Assembly (NCBI RefSeq): GCF_002563695.1
Contig: NZ_PDJI01000004.1
Span: 2,294,001-2,358,000, forward strand
Direction: 5' to 3'
DNA from: Georgenia soli
Lineage (GTDB): Bacteria > Actinomycetota > Actinomycetes > Actinomycetales > Actinomycetaceae
Length of the DNA stretch: 64,000 nucleotides
The stretch's first letter is position 1. Every line of letters starts with the position of its first letter. Below are positions 16,816-24,215 of this stretch, one piece after another. The notes beneath the pieces were generated by a model, which saw nothing but the letters and a program-made list of their open reading frames with translations, did no database searches and had not been told where the DNA came from. Both the position numbers and the translations under genes were made by a program.

Positions 16816-18177
16816 TCAGGCCGGGGTGACGTTGTGGTTGAGGCGGAACAGGTTCTGCGGGTCGTACCGCCGCTTCACCTCGGCCAGACGGTCCCACGTC
16901 CGTCCCGGGTAAGCGGAGCGGACCTCCTCGGCCCCGGCGCGGCCGAGGAAGTTGACGTAGGTGGCCCTGTCCAGCAGGACCGACGCCTCCTCCAGCCACG
17001 CTTCCTGCCGTGCGCGGTCCTCCGGGCCGTCGCAGAACGCGACGAGCATGAGCATCATCGGGACGTCACGGTGCACGAATGCCGTGGCGTCGGTGTCGAT
17101 CCGGGCGACCGCGCCGCCGAGCACCCGCAGCTGGGCGATCCGGGGCGAGCCGGGCGTGGCGACGGCGTCGGCAAGGAGCGCCGCACCCTCGGCGCCGAAC
17201 TCCCGGACGAACCCGCCCCGGGAGACGATCTCCGGCATCGGCCCCATGTCCTCCTCCTGGAAGATCTCGGGGTAGCGCATCGGACGCACGAGATCCGCGT
17301 AGGGCTCGGCGAGGGCGCGGAACGGTGCCAGCGCCTCCTCCGCCTCGTCGACTGGGCCGGTGTGCACGAGCTGCGCCATGAGCACGGGGCGGCCGTGGAC
17401 CTCTGCGGGCACGAAAGGCAGCGGCGGGCACGGCATCAGGTTCGCGATCGCCGTCAGCTCGTCCGGTGCCGCCGCCACGAGGCGGGCGAACCCCTCGATG
17501 ACCTCGGCCGCCGCCGGGAGCACGAGCATGCCGCCGACCACCTCGTCGACGGGGTGCAGCCGGAACGTCAGGCGGGTGACGACGCCGAAGTTCCCGCCGC
17601 CGCCCCGGACCGCCCAGAACAGGTCCGGGTCGTGCTCGGCGTCGGCCTCCAGCACGCCGCCGTCGGCGGTGACGATCTCGACGCCGAGCAGGGAGTCGAT
17701 CGTCAGGCCGTACCGGCGGGTCAGGAGGCCCACCCCGCCGCCGAGCGTGATGCCCGCGACACCGACGGAGCCGGTGTCGCCGAAGCCGGTCGCCAGGCCG
17801 TGGCGCCCCGCGGCCGTGTTGTACTCACCCGCCGTCAGCCCGGGCCGGGCGGTGGCGGTGCGGTTCTCGACGTCGATCTCGAGGTCCTTCATGTCGCCCA
17901 GGTCCAGGAGGATGCCGCGCTCCGTGGTGCTGTGGCCGGCCGCGCTGTGCCCGCCGCTGCGCACAGCCAGCTCCAGCCCGCTCTCGCGTGCCGCGGCCAC
18001 CGCCACCACGACGTCGGAGGTGCTCGCCGCCCGCACGATGACAGCGGGGCGGGCGTCCGGGGCGCCGTAGTGGGTGGTGCGGAGGGTCTCGTAGTCGGCG
18101 TCTCCCGGGGTGATGACCCGGCCGGTGACGCGGTCGCGGAGTCGTTCGGTGACGGTCGTGGTCGCGCTGGGGTTCAT
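16816..18177 (-). CDS. FAD-linked oxidoreductase (berberine-bridge type)
   Basis: 453 residues of the VAO/PCMH FAD-binding family with a C-terminal BBE segment. RSGGHSAAGHS contains His77, the usual 8-alpha-histidyl FAD attachment residue. GGGVGLLTRRYGLT and VRGGGGNFGVVT are further FAD contacts. The last 50 residues (WDRLAEVKRRYDPQNLFRLNHN) are the BBE signature. Relatives oxidise sugars, oligosaccharides or secondary metabolites and reduce O2; the substrate here is unknown. Start ATG 18177. No signal peptide, so it is cytoplasmic. No partner genes are evident. Confidence 0.9.
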   Translation of the reverse strand: MNPSATTTVTERLRDRVTGRVITPGDADYETLRTTHYGAPDARPAVIVRAASTSDVVVAVAAARESGLELAVRSGGHSAAGHSTTERGILLDLGDMKDLEIDVENRTATARPGLTAGEYNTAAGRHGLATGFGDTGSVGVAGITLGGGVGLLTRRYGLTIDSLLGVEIVTADGGVLEADAEHDPDLFWAVRGGGGNFGVVTRLTFRLHPVDEVVGGMLVLPAAAEVIEGFARLVAAAPDELTAIANLMPCPPLPFVPAEVHGRPVLMAQLVHTGPVDEAEEALAPFRALAEPYADLVRPMRYPEIFQEEDMGPMPEIVSRGGFVREFGAEGAALLADAVATPGSPRIAQLRVLGGAVARIDTDATAFVHRDVPMMLMLVAFCDGPEDRARQEAWLEEASVLLDRATYVNFLGRAGAEEVRSAYPGRTWDRLAEVKRRYDPQNLFRLNHNVTPA

Positions 18178-18319
18178 AGGAGCCTTGTCCTCGTCGTCGT
18201 GGCTGCTCTGGTGGTACCCCCGGGAGTGGTGCGCCGGCCGGCTCCGGTGCGGTGCCGTCGGTGGCGCACGCCGTCACGGTAGAGCGGCACGGGGCCGCGC
18301 GACAGGGAATTAGCGGACC

Positions 18320-18344
18320 TGCCGCCGACGGTCCGCCGGCGGCA
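18320..18344 (-). terminator. Hairpin downstream of rnz
   Basis: 8-bp stem (TGCCGCCG at 18320-18327 with 18337-18344) starting 13 bp after the RNase Z stop codon. Confidence 0.5.
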
Positions 18345-18356
18345 GAGGCCCCGGCC

Positions 18357-19259
18357 TCAGCGCCCCCCGGCCTCGCGCGTCCGCCGTCGGGGGAGCGGGA
18401 ACCGGTCCAGGTCCGCGGCGGCCACCACCGCCGCCTCGCCGGCCCGGGCGCGGGCCTGGTCGGCGAGGTGAGCGACGTCGGGGTAGCGGGAGGAGAAGTG
18501 GGTCAGGACCAGCCTGCCCGCCCCGGCGCCACCGGCCAGCGCTCCCGCCTGCCCCGCGGTGAGGTGCCGGTAGTCGGCCGCCAGGTCGGCGTCGTCGTCC
18601 GCGAAGGTGGACCCGGCCACGAGGAGGTCCGCACCCTCGGCGAGCTCCTCGGCCCCCGCGCACGGCGCGGTGTCCATGACGAACGCGAAGCGCTGCCCCG
18701 GTCGCGGGACGCTGACGTCGTCGAGCCGGACCGCGCCGACCCGGCCGCGTCGCTGCAGCTCGCCCACGGCCGGGCCGGAGAGCCCCGCCGCCGCCAGCCG
18801 CTCGGGGAGCAGGGTGCGGCCGTCGGGCTCGCGCAGCCGGTAGCCGTAGGTCTCGATGCGGTGGTGCAGCGGCACGACGTCCAGGCCGTCGGCGATCTCC
18901 CCGGCGGAGCCGTGCGGGTGGAGCCGGAGGTCCACGCCGCCGCCCGCGACGCCGACCAGCGCCCGCACCACCGCCTCGCCCGACGCCGGGTAGTGCAGGT
19001 GGACCGGGTGCTCGACGCCGTCGACGGCCATGCGGGAGAGCACGCCCGGCAGGCCGAAGCAGTGGTCGCCGTGGACGTGGGTGAGGCAGATGCGGGTCAC
19101 CCGGGAGGACGCCACGCCCGCGTGGATCATCTGCCGCTGGGTGCCCTCGCCGGGGTCGAGGAGCAGCCCCTCGCCGTCCCAGCGCAGGAAGTACCCGTTG
19201 TGGTTGCGGGACCGGGTGGGCACCTGGGAGGCGGTCCCCAGGACGACGAGCTCACGCAT
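18357..19259 (-). CDS. rnz: Ribonuclease Z
   Basis: 300 residues, the short-form metallo-beta-lactamase RNase Z that trims the 3' ends of tRNA precursors. The core motif THVHGDHCFGLPG (His61, His63, Asp65, His66) is intact. Further zinc ligands are in FVMDTAPC and THFSSRYPD. The start ATG 19259 gives MRELVVLGTAS, the normal family N-terminus. It diverges from the rhodanese gene at 19372 and ends with a short hairpin. Confidence 0.92.
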   Translation of the reverse strand: MRELVVLGTASQVPTRSRNHNGYFLRWDGEGLLLDPGEGTQRQMIHAGVASSRVTRICLTHVHGDHCFGLPGVLSRMAVDGVEHPVHLHYPASGEAVVRALVGVAGGGVDLRLHPHGSAGEIADGLDVVPLHHRIETYGYRLREPDGRTLLPERLAAAGLSGPAVGELQRRGRVGAVRLDDVSVPRPGQRFAFVMDTAPCAGAEELAEGADLLVAGSTFADDDADLAADYRHLTAGQAGALAGGAGAGRLVLTHFSSRYPDVAHLADQARARAGEAAVVAAADLDRFPLPRRRTREAGGR

Positions 19260-19371
19260 GCAGCGAGTCTGTCATCCCTGAAACGGCGGTACGGCGCGAT
19301 CCGGGGAACAAATCGGAACGTGCGGGCGTTGAACCGACGTAACCCAAGACAGACCTGTGGAGGTAGCCCTT

Positions 19372-19824
19372 TTGACCACGAGCCAGCTTGTCCCGTCCGC
19401 CGTCGAGCCCGTCGAGCCCCGTGCCGAGTCCGCAGAGCCGCGCGAGAAGGTCCGTGGAGGCTGGCTCGGCCGCCTCCTGAGCGGGCGGCGGACGGCGTAC
19501 CGCAAGGTGCGCCCGCACCAGGTGCGCCGGCTGATCGAGGAGGGCGCCGTCGTCGTCGACGTGCGCGAGCCGGCCCAGTGGCGTGCGGGGCACATCAGGG
19601 GCTCGGTCAACATCCCGCTGGCCGACGTCCTGGACCGCAGCGAGGACCTGCCCGACGGGCCGATCGTCACCGTCTGCCGCTCAGGCCCGCGTTCGGCGCG
19701 TGCCGCCGAGCTCCTGGCCGCGGACGGCCACCAGACCTTCAACCTGCGCGGCGGCCTGCGCGAGTGGGACTACGCGGGGTACCCGGTCATGGACGCAGAA
19801 GGGGAGCCAGGCTTCGTCGCCTGA
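19372..19824 (+). CDS. Single-domain rhodanese protein
   Basis: 150 residues. A variable, basic N-terminus (about 45 residues with WLGRLLSGRR) precedes one rhodanese domain. Visible motifs are VVDVREPAQWRAGHIRGSVN and catalytic Cys102 in TVCRSGPRS. It is a likely sulfur carrier or sulfurtransferase. TTG at 19372 was chosen because GGAGG (19359-19363) is spaced correctly for it, whereas the alternative GTG at 19357 overlaps that ribosome site. It ends just before a bidirectional terminator. Confidence 0.88.
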   Translation: MTTSQLVPSAVEPVEPRAESAEPREKVRGGWLGRLLSGRRTAYRKVRPHQVRRLIEEGAVVVDVREPAQWRAGHIRGSVNIPLADVLDRSEDLPDGPIVTVCRSGPRSARAAELLAADGHQTFNLRGGLREWDYAGYPVMDAEGEPGFVA

Positions 19825-19835
19825 CTCCCTGACGG

Positions 19836-19866
19836 GCCCGGCCCGGGCGTGATGCTCGGGCCGGGC
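19836..19866. terminator. Bidirectional terminator
   Basis: 12-bp GC-rich stem (19836-19847 with 19855-19866, one G-T pair) and a 7-nt loop between convergent rhodanese and M23 peptidase genes. Confidence 0.8.
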
Positions 19867-19874
19867 GCGGCGCG

Positions 19875-20804
19875 TCACATCTGGCCGACGTCCACCGCGC
19901 CGAGCGACTCCATCCAGCCGAGCGGCTCGGTTGTGCTGCCCGGGGCGGTGTGGATCTCGAAGTGCAGGTGCGGACCGGTGGAGTTGCCGTTGTTGCCCAC
20001 CCCGGCGATGACGTCGCCCGCCTTGACCTTCTGGCCGGCGGTGACCTTCAGGTCGTCCGGGTACATGTGCACGTACCAGCTCTCGAAGACCTTGCCGCCC
20101 ACGTTGTGCCTGATCGAGATCAGCATGCTGGACCGGCCGTCCTTGCCCACGCCCACGTACGTCACCTCGCCGTCGGCCACGGCGTGGATCGGGGTGTCGA
20201 GCGGCGCGGCGAAGTCGACGCCCGCGTGCATGCTTCCCCAGCGGGCGCCGTACTGCGAGGTCAGCCGGAAGTCGCCGGCGGCGACGGGCATGACGACCTC
20301 GGGGCGCGGCGGCTCGGCCACGGCGACCGGCTCCGGCGCGGGCTCGGGCGCCGGTGCGGGGGCCGGAGCGGGCTTGGCCTCGGCGGCGGGCCCCGCCGGC
20401 TTGTCCTCGGGCAGGGCCTCGCGGACCTTCACGCGGGAGGCGCGCTCGAGCTCGGTCCTGCGGTCGTCGGCGGCCCGGTCCGCCACGAGGGCGTCCGACG
20501 ACGTGCCCTCCTTCGCGGCGGCGGCGAAGCCGGCGTCGAGCGCCTGCAGCGCGTCGCTGCTGACCGGCGTGGCCTTGGCGGCGACGGCGTCGGCGTCGTC
20601 GGTGCTCACGGCGACGACGGGGGTGGCCAGCGTCAGGACGCCCAGGACTCCCAGGGCGGAGGCGCGGAGGATTCGGCCACGCCGCGAGAGCGGCTTCGTC
20701 TCGGCGCGGTGCGCCCCGCGGGTGCGCTCGGTGCCGGGTGCTGAGACGGTGATGACCTGGGTGTCGGTGCAGTCTGCGGTGCTGGGGGTGTAACGCTCAG
20801 TCAA
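19875..20804 (-). CDS. M23-family peptidoglycan endopeptidase
   Basis: 309 residues. A basic N-terminus and one membrane/signal segment (ASALGVLGVLTLATPVVAV, about 49-67) are followed by a helical stretch and a Pro/Ala linker (about 140-165). The C-terminal lysostaphin-like M23 domain follows. Zinc motifs are HAGVDFA and HLHFEIH. It should cleave peptide cross-links in the cell wall, outside the membrane. The ATG at 20804 has a 250-bp upstream gap that carries a GTCAC-N6-GTAAC motif (see 20913). Relatives are often controlled by MtrAB. Confidence 0.9.
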   Translation of the reverse strand: MTERYTPSTADCTDTQVITVSAPGTERTRGAHRAETKPLSRRGRILRASALGVLGVLTLATPVVAVSTDDADAVAAKATPVSSDALQALDAGFAAAAKEGTSSDALVADRAADDRRTELERASRVKVREALPEDKPAGPAAEAKPAPAPAPAPEPAPEPVAVAEPPRPEVVMPVAAGDFRLTSQYGARWGSMHAGVDFAAPLDTPIHAVADGEVTYVGVGKDGRSSMLISIRHNVGGKVFESWYVHMYPDDLKVTAGQKVKAGDVIAGVGNNGNSTGPHLHFEIHTAPGSTTEPLGWMESLGAVDVGQM

Positions 20805-20912
20805 GAAAAGCTCTCCGGGAGATCTGCCGGCCGGGTGTGCGCGGAGGAGACCGCGGGAGACCCATGGACCGGGGGCTCAGGCGTGGCGCCGGGAGCAGGC
20901 CCCGACGGGATT

Positions 20913-20928
20913 GTCACGGAAGAGTAAC
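20913..20928. promoter_or_regulatory. Possible MtrA-type direct repeat upstream of the M23 gene
   Basis: GTCAC (20913-20917) and GTAAC (20924-20928) form a direct repeat with 6-bp spacing, 109 bp upstream of the M23 peptidase start. MtrA response regulators of actinobacteria bind GTNAC-type direct repeats and control cell-wall hydrolases. This is a pattern match only. The remainder of the 20805-21059 gap shows no gene or clear riboswitch fold. Confidence 0.35.
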
Positions 20929-21059
20929 GGCCGGAGTTTTCGCCGTCCTATGAGCGCAGTCACGATGTGGCTGAACTCACGCTCCACCTGGCGTGCGGGA
21001 ACACTTGCGTGTGGTATATCGGACGGGTTCTGCCGGGTCTGGCTGGGGGACTCCTGCGC

Positions 21060-21410
21060 CTAGGACGACATCGCCCGGCGCACCAGCTCCACGGCCTCCG
21101 CCTGGTTCAGGCCGAGGGCCTGCACCGTCGCGGCGTAGGTCCTCGCCGCGGCGTGCGCCGCGCGGCCGGAGTCGTCGTCGGCCACGAAAGTCCCTGCCCG
21201 CCCGCGACCCTGCAGGAGACCGTCCGCCTCGAGCGTCCGGTAGGCGTGGGCGACCGTGTTGGCCGCGATGCCTAGGTCCTCGGCGAGCCGTCTCACCGGT
21301 GGCAGCCGGTCTCCCGGACGGAGCTCGCCGGAGCTGATCTGCGCGGTGATCCGCTGGCGCAGTTGCTCGAACGGCGGCACGGCGGACGTCGGGTCGACCT
21401 CCAGCATCAC
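21060..21410 (-). CDS. GntR-family transcriptional regulator (YtrA-like)
   Basis: 116 residues. The winged helix N-terminus (about 10-75) has the family segments PPFEQLRQRITAQI, GDRLPPVRRLAEDLGIAANT and AYRTLEADGLLQGRGRAGTFV. Only a short C-terminal helix follows, as in the YtrA subfamily that controls adjacent transporter or stress operons. It lies 40 bp after the adenosyltransferase on the same strand, so it may be co-transcribed with it. Its target is unknown; the B12 operon on the other strand is already served by a riboswitch. Confidence 0.88.
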   Translation of the reverse strand: MMLEVDPTSAVPPFEQLRQRITAQISSGELRPGDRLPPVRRLAEDLGIAANTVAHAYRTLEADGLLQGRGRAGTFVADDDSGRAAHAAARTYAATVQALGLNQAEAVELVRRAMSS

Positions 21411-21450
21411 GGTCCTCCTCGTCTGGGTCAGGCTGGTCAGGCACGGCCTG

Positions 21451-22002
21451 TCACTCGTGGCTCGCGGGCTCCTCGGCCTCGCCGGCCGCGTGCCGCGCCA
21501 GCACGAACAGGAGGTCCGAGAGCCGGTTGAGGTAGATCAGCGCCGGCTCGGCGACGGCGCGCCCGGCCTCACGGGCGCCGACGGCGTGACGCTCCGCGCG
21601 GCGTACGACCGTCCGTGCGTGGTCGAGCGCCGCGCTCGTCGTCGTGGCGCCCGGGACGACGAAGACGGGACGCAGCGGCCGCTCGGTCACGAGGTCGTCG
21701 ATGAGCCGCTCGAGAGCCGCCACCATCTCCGTGGTCACCCGTGACACGCCGTCGACCAGGCGCCGGCGCCGCTCGGGATGGGTGGCCAGGTCCGCGCCCA
21801 CGACGAACAGCTCGCGCTGCAGCCGCAGGATCCGGTCGGCCAGGGCGGCGTCGGCGCAGCCCGCGCGTGCCACGCCCAGCACCGCGACCGCCTCGTCCAC
21901 GTCCCCGTACGCGTCCACGAGGACGTCGCCCTTGGAGGCCCGACCGCCGAAGAAGAGGCCGGTCGTGCCGTCGTCGCCGGTGCCGGTGTAGATGCGCGTC
22001 AC
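21451..22002 (-). CDS. PduO/MMAB-type ATP:cob(I)alamin adenosyltransferase
   Basis: 183 residues. It transfers the adenosyl group of ATP to cob(I)alamin or its precursors to make adenosylcobalamin. The ATP-binding start RIYTGTGDDGTTGLFFGGR is characteristic. RRAERHAVGAREAG and LIYLNRLSDLLFVLAR are the second signature. GTG 22002 is the only start giving the standard N-terminus VTRIYTGTGD. It diverges from the cobalamin riboswitch and ECF operon, which supports a B12 role. The product cofactor is what the nearby NrdJ needs. Confidence 0.93.
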   Translation of the reverse strand: MTRIYTGTGDDGTTGLFFGGRASKGDVLVDAYGDVDEAVAVLGVARAGCADAALADRILRLQRELFVVGADLATHPERRRRLVDGVSRVTTEMVAALERLIDDLVTERPLRPVFVVPGATTTSAALDHARTVVRRAERHAVGAREAGRAVAEPALIYLNRLSDLLFVLARHAAGEAEEPASHE

Positions 22003-22059
22003 CCGGGAAGCATCCCACCGGCCGCCTCGTGGGGGACAATGCGGGGGACAGAACAACTT

Positions 22060-22165
22060 CACACCGTCCCGAAACCAGGAGAAGCCGGTCCAAGTCCGGC
22101 GCTGACCCGCAACCGTAGGTCGCCGAGAGGCGGCGAGCCGGAGCACCTGGCCGGGACGTCTGGCT
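22060..22165 (+). promoter_or_regulatory. Cobalamin riboswitch
   Basis: The leader of the ECF operon. A closing stem P1 pairs 22065-22071 with 22152-22158. Inside are GCCGGTCCAAGTCCGGC, the conserved GCTGACCCGCAACCGT (22101-22116) and AGCCGGAGCACCTGGCC, which matches the B12-box AGCCAGGAGACCTGCC in pattern. The core is compact, about 95 nt. About 90 nt then separate it from the ATG at 22256, including the near-palindrome GGGCCTGCGCGCAGGCCC at 22221-22238, probably the expression platform. Cobalamin binding should turn the importer genes down. Confidence 0.88.
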
Positions 22166-22255
22166 CCACCCGTCGCGGTCTGCGGGCGAGCTCGGGTCCG
22201 GGCGCGTGCGCACCGGGCGCGGGCCTGCGCGCAGGCCCCCGCCCGAGAGGTCTGC

Positions 22256-22963
22256 ATGAACTCCGCCCCGTCCCCCCGGTCCTCCCTCGCCGCGCTCCGG
22301 CGGCCGGCGCCCCTCGGGCGTGCCGCTGCGCTCGCCGTCGCGCCGGTCGTGCTCGCCGCCGGGCTCCTGGCCCCAGCCCTGCCGGCCCGGGCGGCCGGCG
22401 CCGAGGCGGAGCCCGTCGTGACGGGCCAGGCCTGCACCCAGGACGACGGTGTCACCGTGGTCGTCGACCTGAGCGACCTCGGCGAGGACGTCCGCGTCGG
22501 CTGCGCGACGGGTGACCCGGCCAGCGGGCGCGAGGCGCTGGAGAAGGCGGGCTTCACCACCACCGACTCCGTGCCCGGCATGATCTGCGCGATCGACAAC
22601 CTCCCCGACCCCTGCCCCGAGGAGTTCGACGGCCGATACTGGGCCTACTTCTCCGCCGAGTCGGACGGGGCGTGGACGGCGCAGACCGAGGGTGCCGACA
22701 CCGCCGACCCGGCGCCCGGCGCGTTCGAGGGGTGGCGCTACAACGACGGCAGCACGGGCCCCGGCGTCGAGCCCGCCGAGCTCGTCGCCGCCGGGACCGC
22801 CGACGTGGTGATGGAGGAGGACGCCCCGGCCGCCGAGGCGAACCAGGCCGCCGAGAGCGAGGGCGGGCCGTCCACCGGGACGGTGGCCGCCCTGGGGGCC
22901 GCTGTTGTCGCGGTGGCGGTCGCCGTGGTGCTCCTGCGCCGCCGCGGGGGCGGGCGGGCGTGA
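22256..22963 (+). CDS. Surface-anchored DUF4430-like protein of a B12 ECF operon
   Basis: 235 residues. The signal peptide ends near ALPARA-AG (about 47). The extracellular domain (about 50-175) resembles DUF4430/transcobalamin-C-like modules, with DGRYWAYFSAESDGAW and GAFEGWRYNDGS. The acidic linker is followed by one C-terminal membrane segment (AALGAAVVAVAVAVVLL) and an RRRGGG tail. Two Cys pairs may form disulfides. As first gene behind the riboswitch it probably captures or presents cobalamin to the importer; that role is inferred from position. ATG 22256 follows GAGAGG. Confidence 0.82.
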   Translation: MNSAPSPRSSLAALRRPAPLGRAAALAVAPVVLAAGLLAPALPARAAGAEAEPVVTGQACTQDDGVTVVVDLSDLGEDVRVGCATGDPASGREALEKAGFTTTDSVPGMICAIDNLPDPCPEEFDGRYWAYFSAESDGAWTAQTEGADTADPAPGAFEGWRYNDGSTGPGVEPAELVAAGTADVVMEEDAPAAEANQAAESEGGPSTGTVAALGAAVVAVAVAVVLLRRRGGGRA

Positions 22964-22967
22964 TCCC

Positions 22968-24215
22968 GTGACGAGCGGGCCTGAGGGCGGCGCGACGGCA
23001 CAGCGAGGTCACGCTGTACCGGCCCGTGCCGGGCACACGGGCACCCACGCCCGGCAGCCCGCGCGTGCCGCGCACGTGAGCGCTCGCGCCCCGCACGGTA
23101 GCGCTCGCGCCGGCCGGTCGGCCGTCGACGCCGGGCAGGCGAGCACCACCGCCCGCCCGGCCGGCGGCCGGCTCCACCCGCTCGGCTGGTGGGCGTGGGC
23201 CGGCGGCATCGCCGTCGCGCTGACCCGCACCACGAACCCGGTGGTGGTGCTCCTGCTGCTCGCCACCGTCGTCCTCGTCGTCGCGGTGCACCGGGACGAC
23301 TCCCCGTGGGGCCGCGCCTTCAGCGCCTACCTCGTGCTGGGTGGCGTGGTCATCGCCGTCCGGGTGCTCTTCTACGTGCTGGTCGGTGTCGACGACGCCA
23401 GCGCCGTGGTGCTCGACCTGCCCGGCGTGCCGCTGCCGGACCTGCTCGTGGGCGTCGAGCTGCTCGGGCCGGTCCACCTCGCCGGCCTGCTCGGTGCCCT
23501 GTACGGCGGGCTGCGCCTCGCGGCCCTCATCGTCACGTTCGGGGCGGCGAACGCCCTGGCCAACCCCAAGCGCGCGCTGCGCTGCCTGCCCGCCTCCCTG
23601 CACCACCTGGGCACCGCCGTCGTCATCGCCGTGACCGTCACCCCGCAGCTCGCCGCGGCCGTCGCCCGGGTGCGCCGTGCGCAGCGCCTGCGCGGCCTCG
23701 AGGCGCGCGGGACCCGCGCCGCGGCCGCCCGCCTGGTCCCCGTCCTGCAGGACGCCCTCGACCACGCCCTCGCGCTCGCGGCCTCCATGGACTCGCGCGG
23801 CTACGCCCGCACCACCACCCCGGGCGGTGACCGCCGGGTCGGGGCGGCGCTCGTCGTCGCCCTCCTGGCCGGGGTGCTGGGTACGTACGGCCTGCTCGAC
23901 GGCGCGACGCCGGACTGGGCCGGACTCGCCCTGCTCGCCGCCGGGGCCGCCGTCGCCGTCCTCGCCTCTTCCCTTGCCGGCCGTCGGGTGCGCCGCACGC
24001 GGTACCGGCCCGACCCGTGGCGTGCCGAGGAGTGGGCGGTCGCCGGGTGCGGGGCCCTCGCGGCCGCCGCTGTCCTCGTGGCCGGCGCGCTCGACCCGGC
24101 CGCGGTGTCGGCCCCGCTGAGCCCGCCCGCCTGGCCCGAGCTGCCCCCGCTGGCGGCCCTGGCCGCCGTCGTCGCCGCCGTGCCCGCCGTCGTACGACCG
24201 AGGAGCGTGCGGTGA
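22968..24215 (+). CDS. ECF transporter transmembrane component EcfT
   Basis: 415 residues. A long variable N-terminus of about 60 residues precedes the membrane domain (CbiQ/EcfT family). The two coupling helices with the Ala-Arg-Gly pattern are visible in RLRGLEARG and MDSRGYAR. GTG 22968 was chosen, 4 bp after the preceding stop; its stop overlaps the ATPase start (GTGA). It links the S component to the ATPases in a group-I (dedicated) ECF transporter, probably for cobalamin. A second hydrophobic block near the C-terminus (AALVVALLAGVLGTYGLLDG) extends it beyond typical EcfT length. Confidence 0.9.
   Translation: MTSGPEGGATAQRGHAVPARAGHTGTHARQPARAAHVSARAPHGSARAGRSAVDAGQASTTARPAGGRLHPLGWWAWAGGIAVALTRTTNPVVVLLLLATVVLVVAVHRDDSPWGRAFSAYLVLGGVVIAVRVLFYVLVGVDDASAVVLDLPGVPLPDLLVGVELLGPVHLAGLLGALYGGLRLAALIVTFGAANALANPKRALRCLPASLHHLGTAVVIAVTVTPQLAAAVARVRRAQRLRGLEARGTRAAAARLVPVLQDALDHALALAASMDSRGYARTTTPGGDRRVGAALVVALLAGVLGTYGLLDGATPDWAGLALLAAGAAVAVLASSLAGRRVRRTRYRPDPWRAEEWAVAGCGALAAAAVLVAGALDPAAVSAPLSPPAWPELPPLAALAAVVAAVPAVVRPRSVR

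Noticed and set aside
20805..21059. Possible c-di-AMP riboswitch in the M23 peptidase leader
   Set aside because: Such leaders occur before wall hydrolases in actinobacteria, but I could not find the conserved blocks; only an MtrA-like repeat is reported.
22003..22599. Longer adenosyltransferase starting upstream of 22002
   Set aside because: The upstream frame crosses the cobalamin riboswitch on the other strand and has no family similarity; GTG 22002 gives the standard N-terminus.
24017..24211. ATPase frame starting before 24212
   Set aside because: That part overlaps the EcfT coding sequence; GTG 24212 overlaps the EcfT stop in the usual 4-base manner and begins the ABC domain directly.
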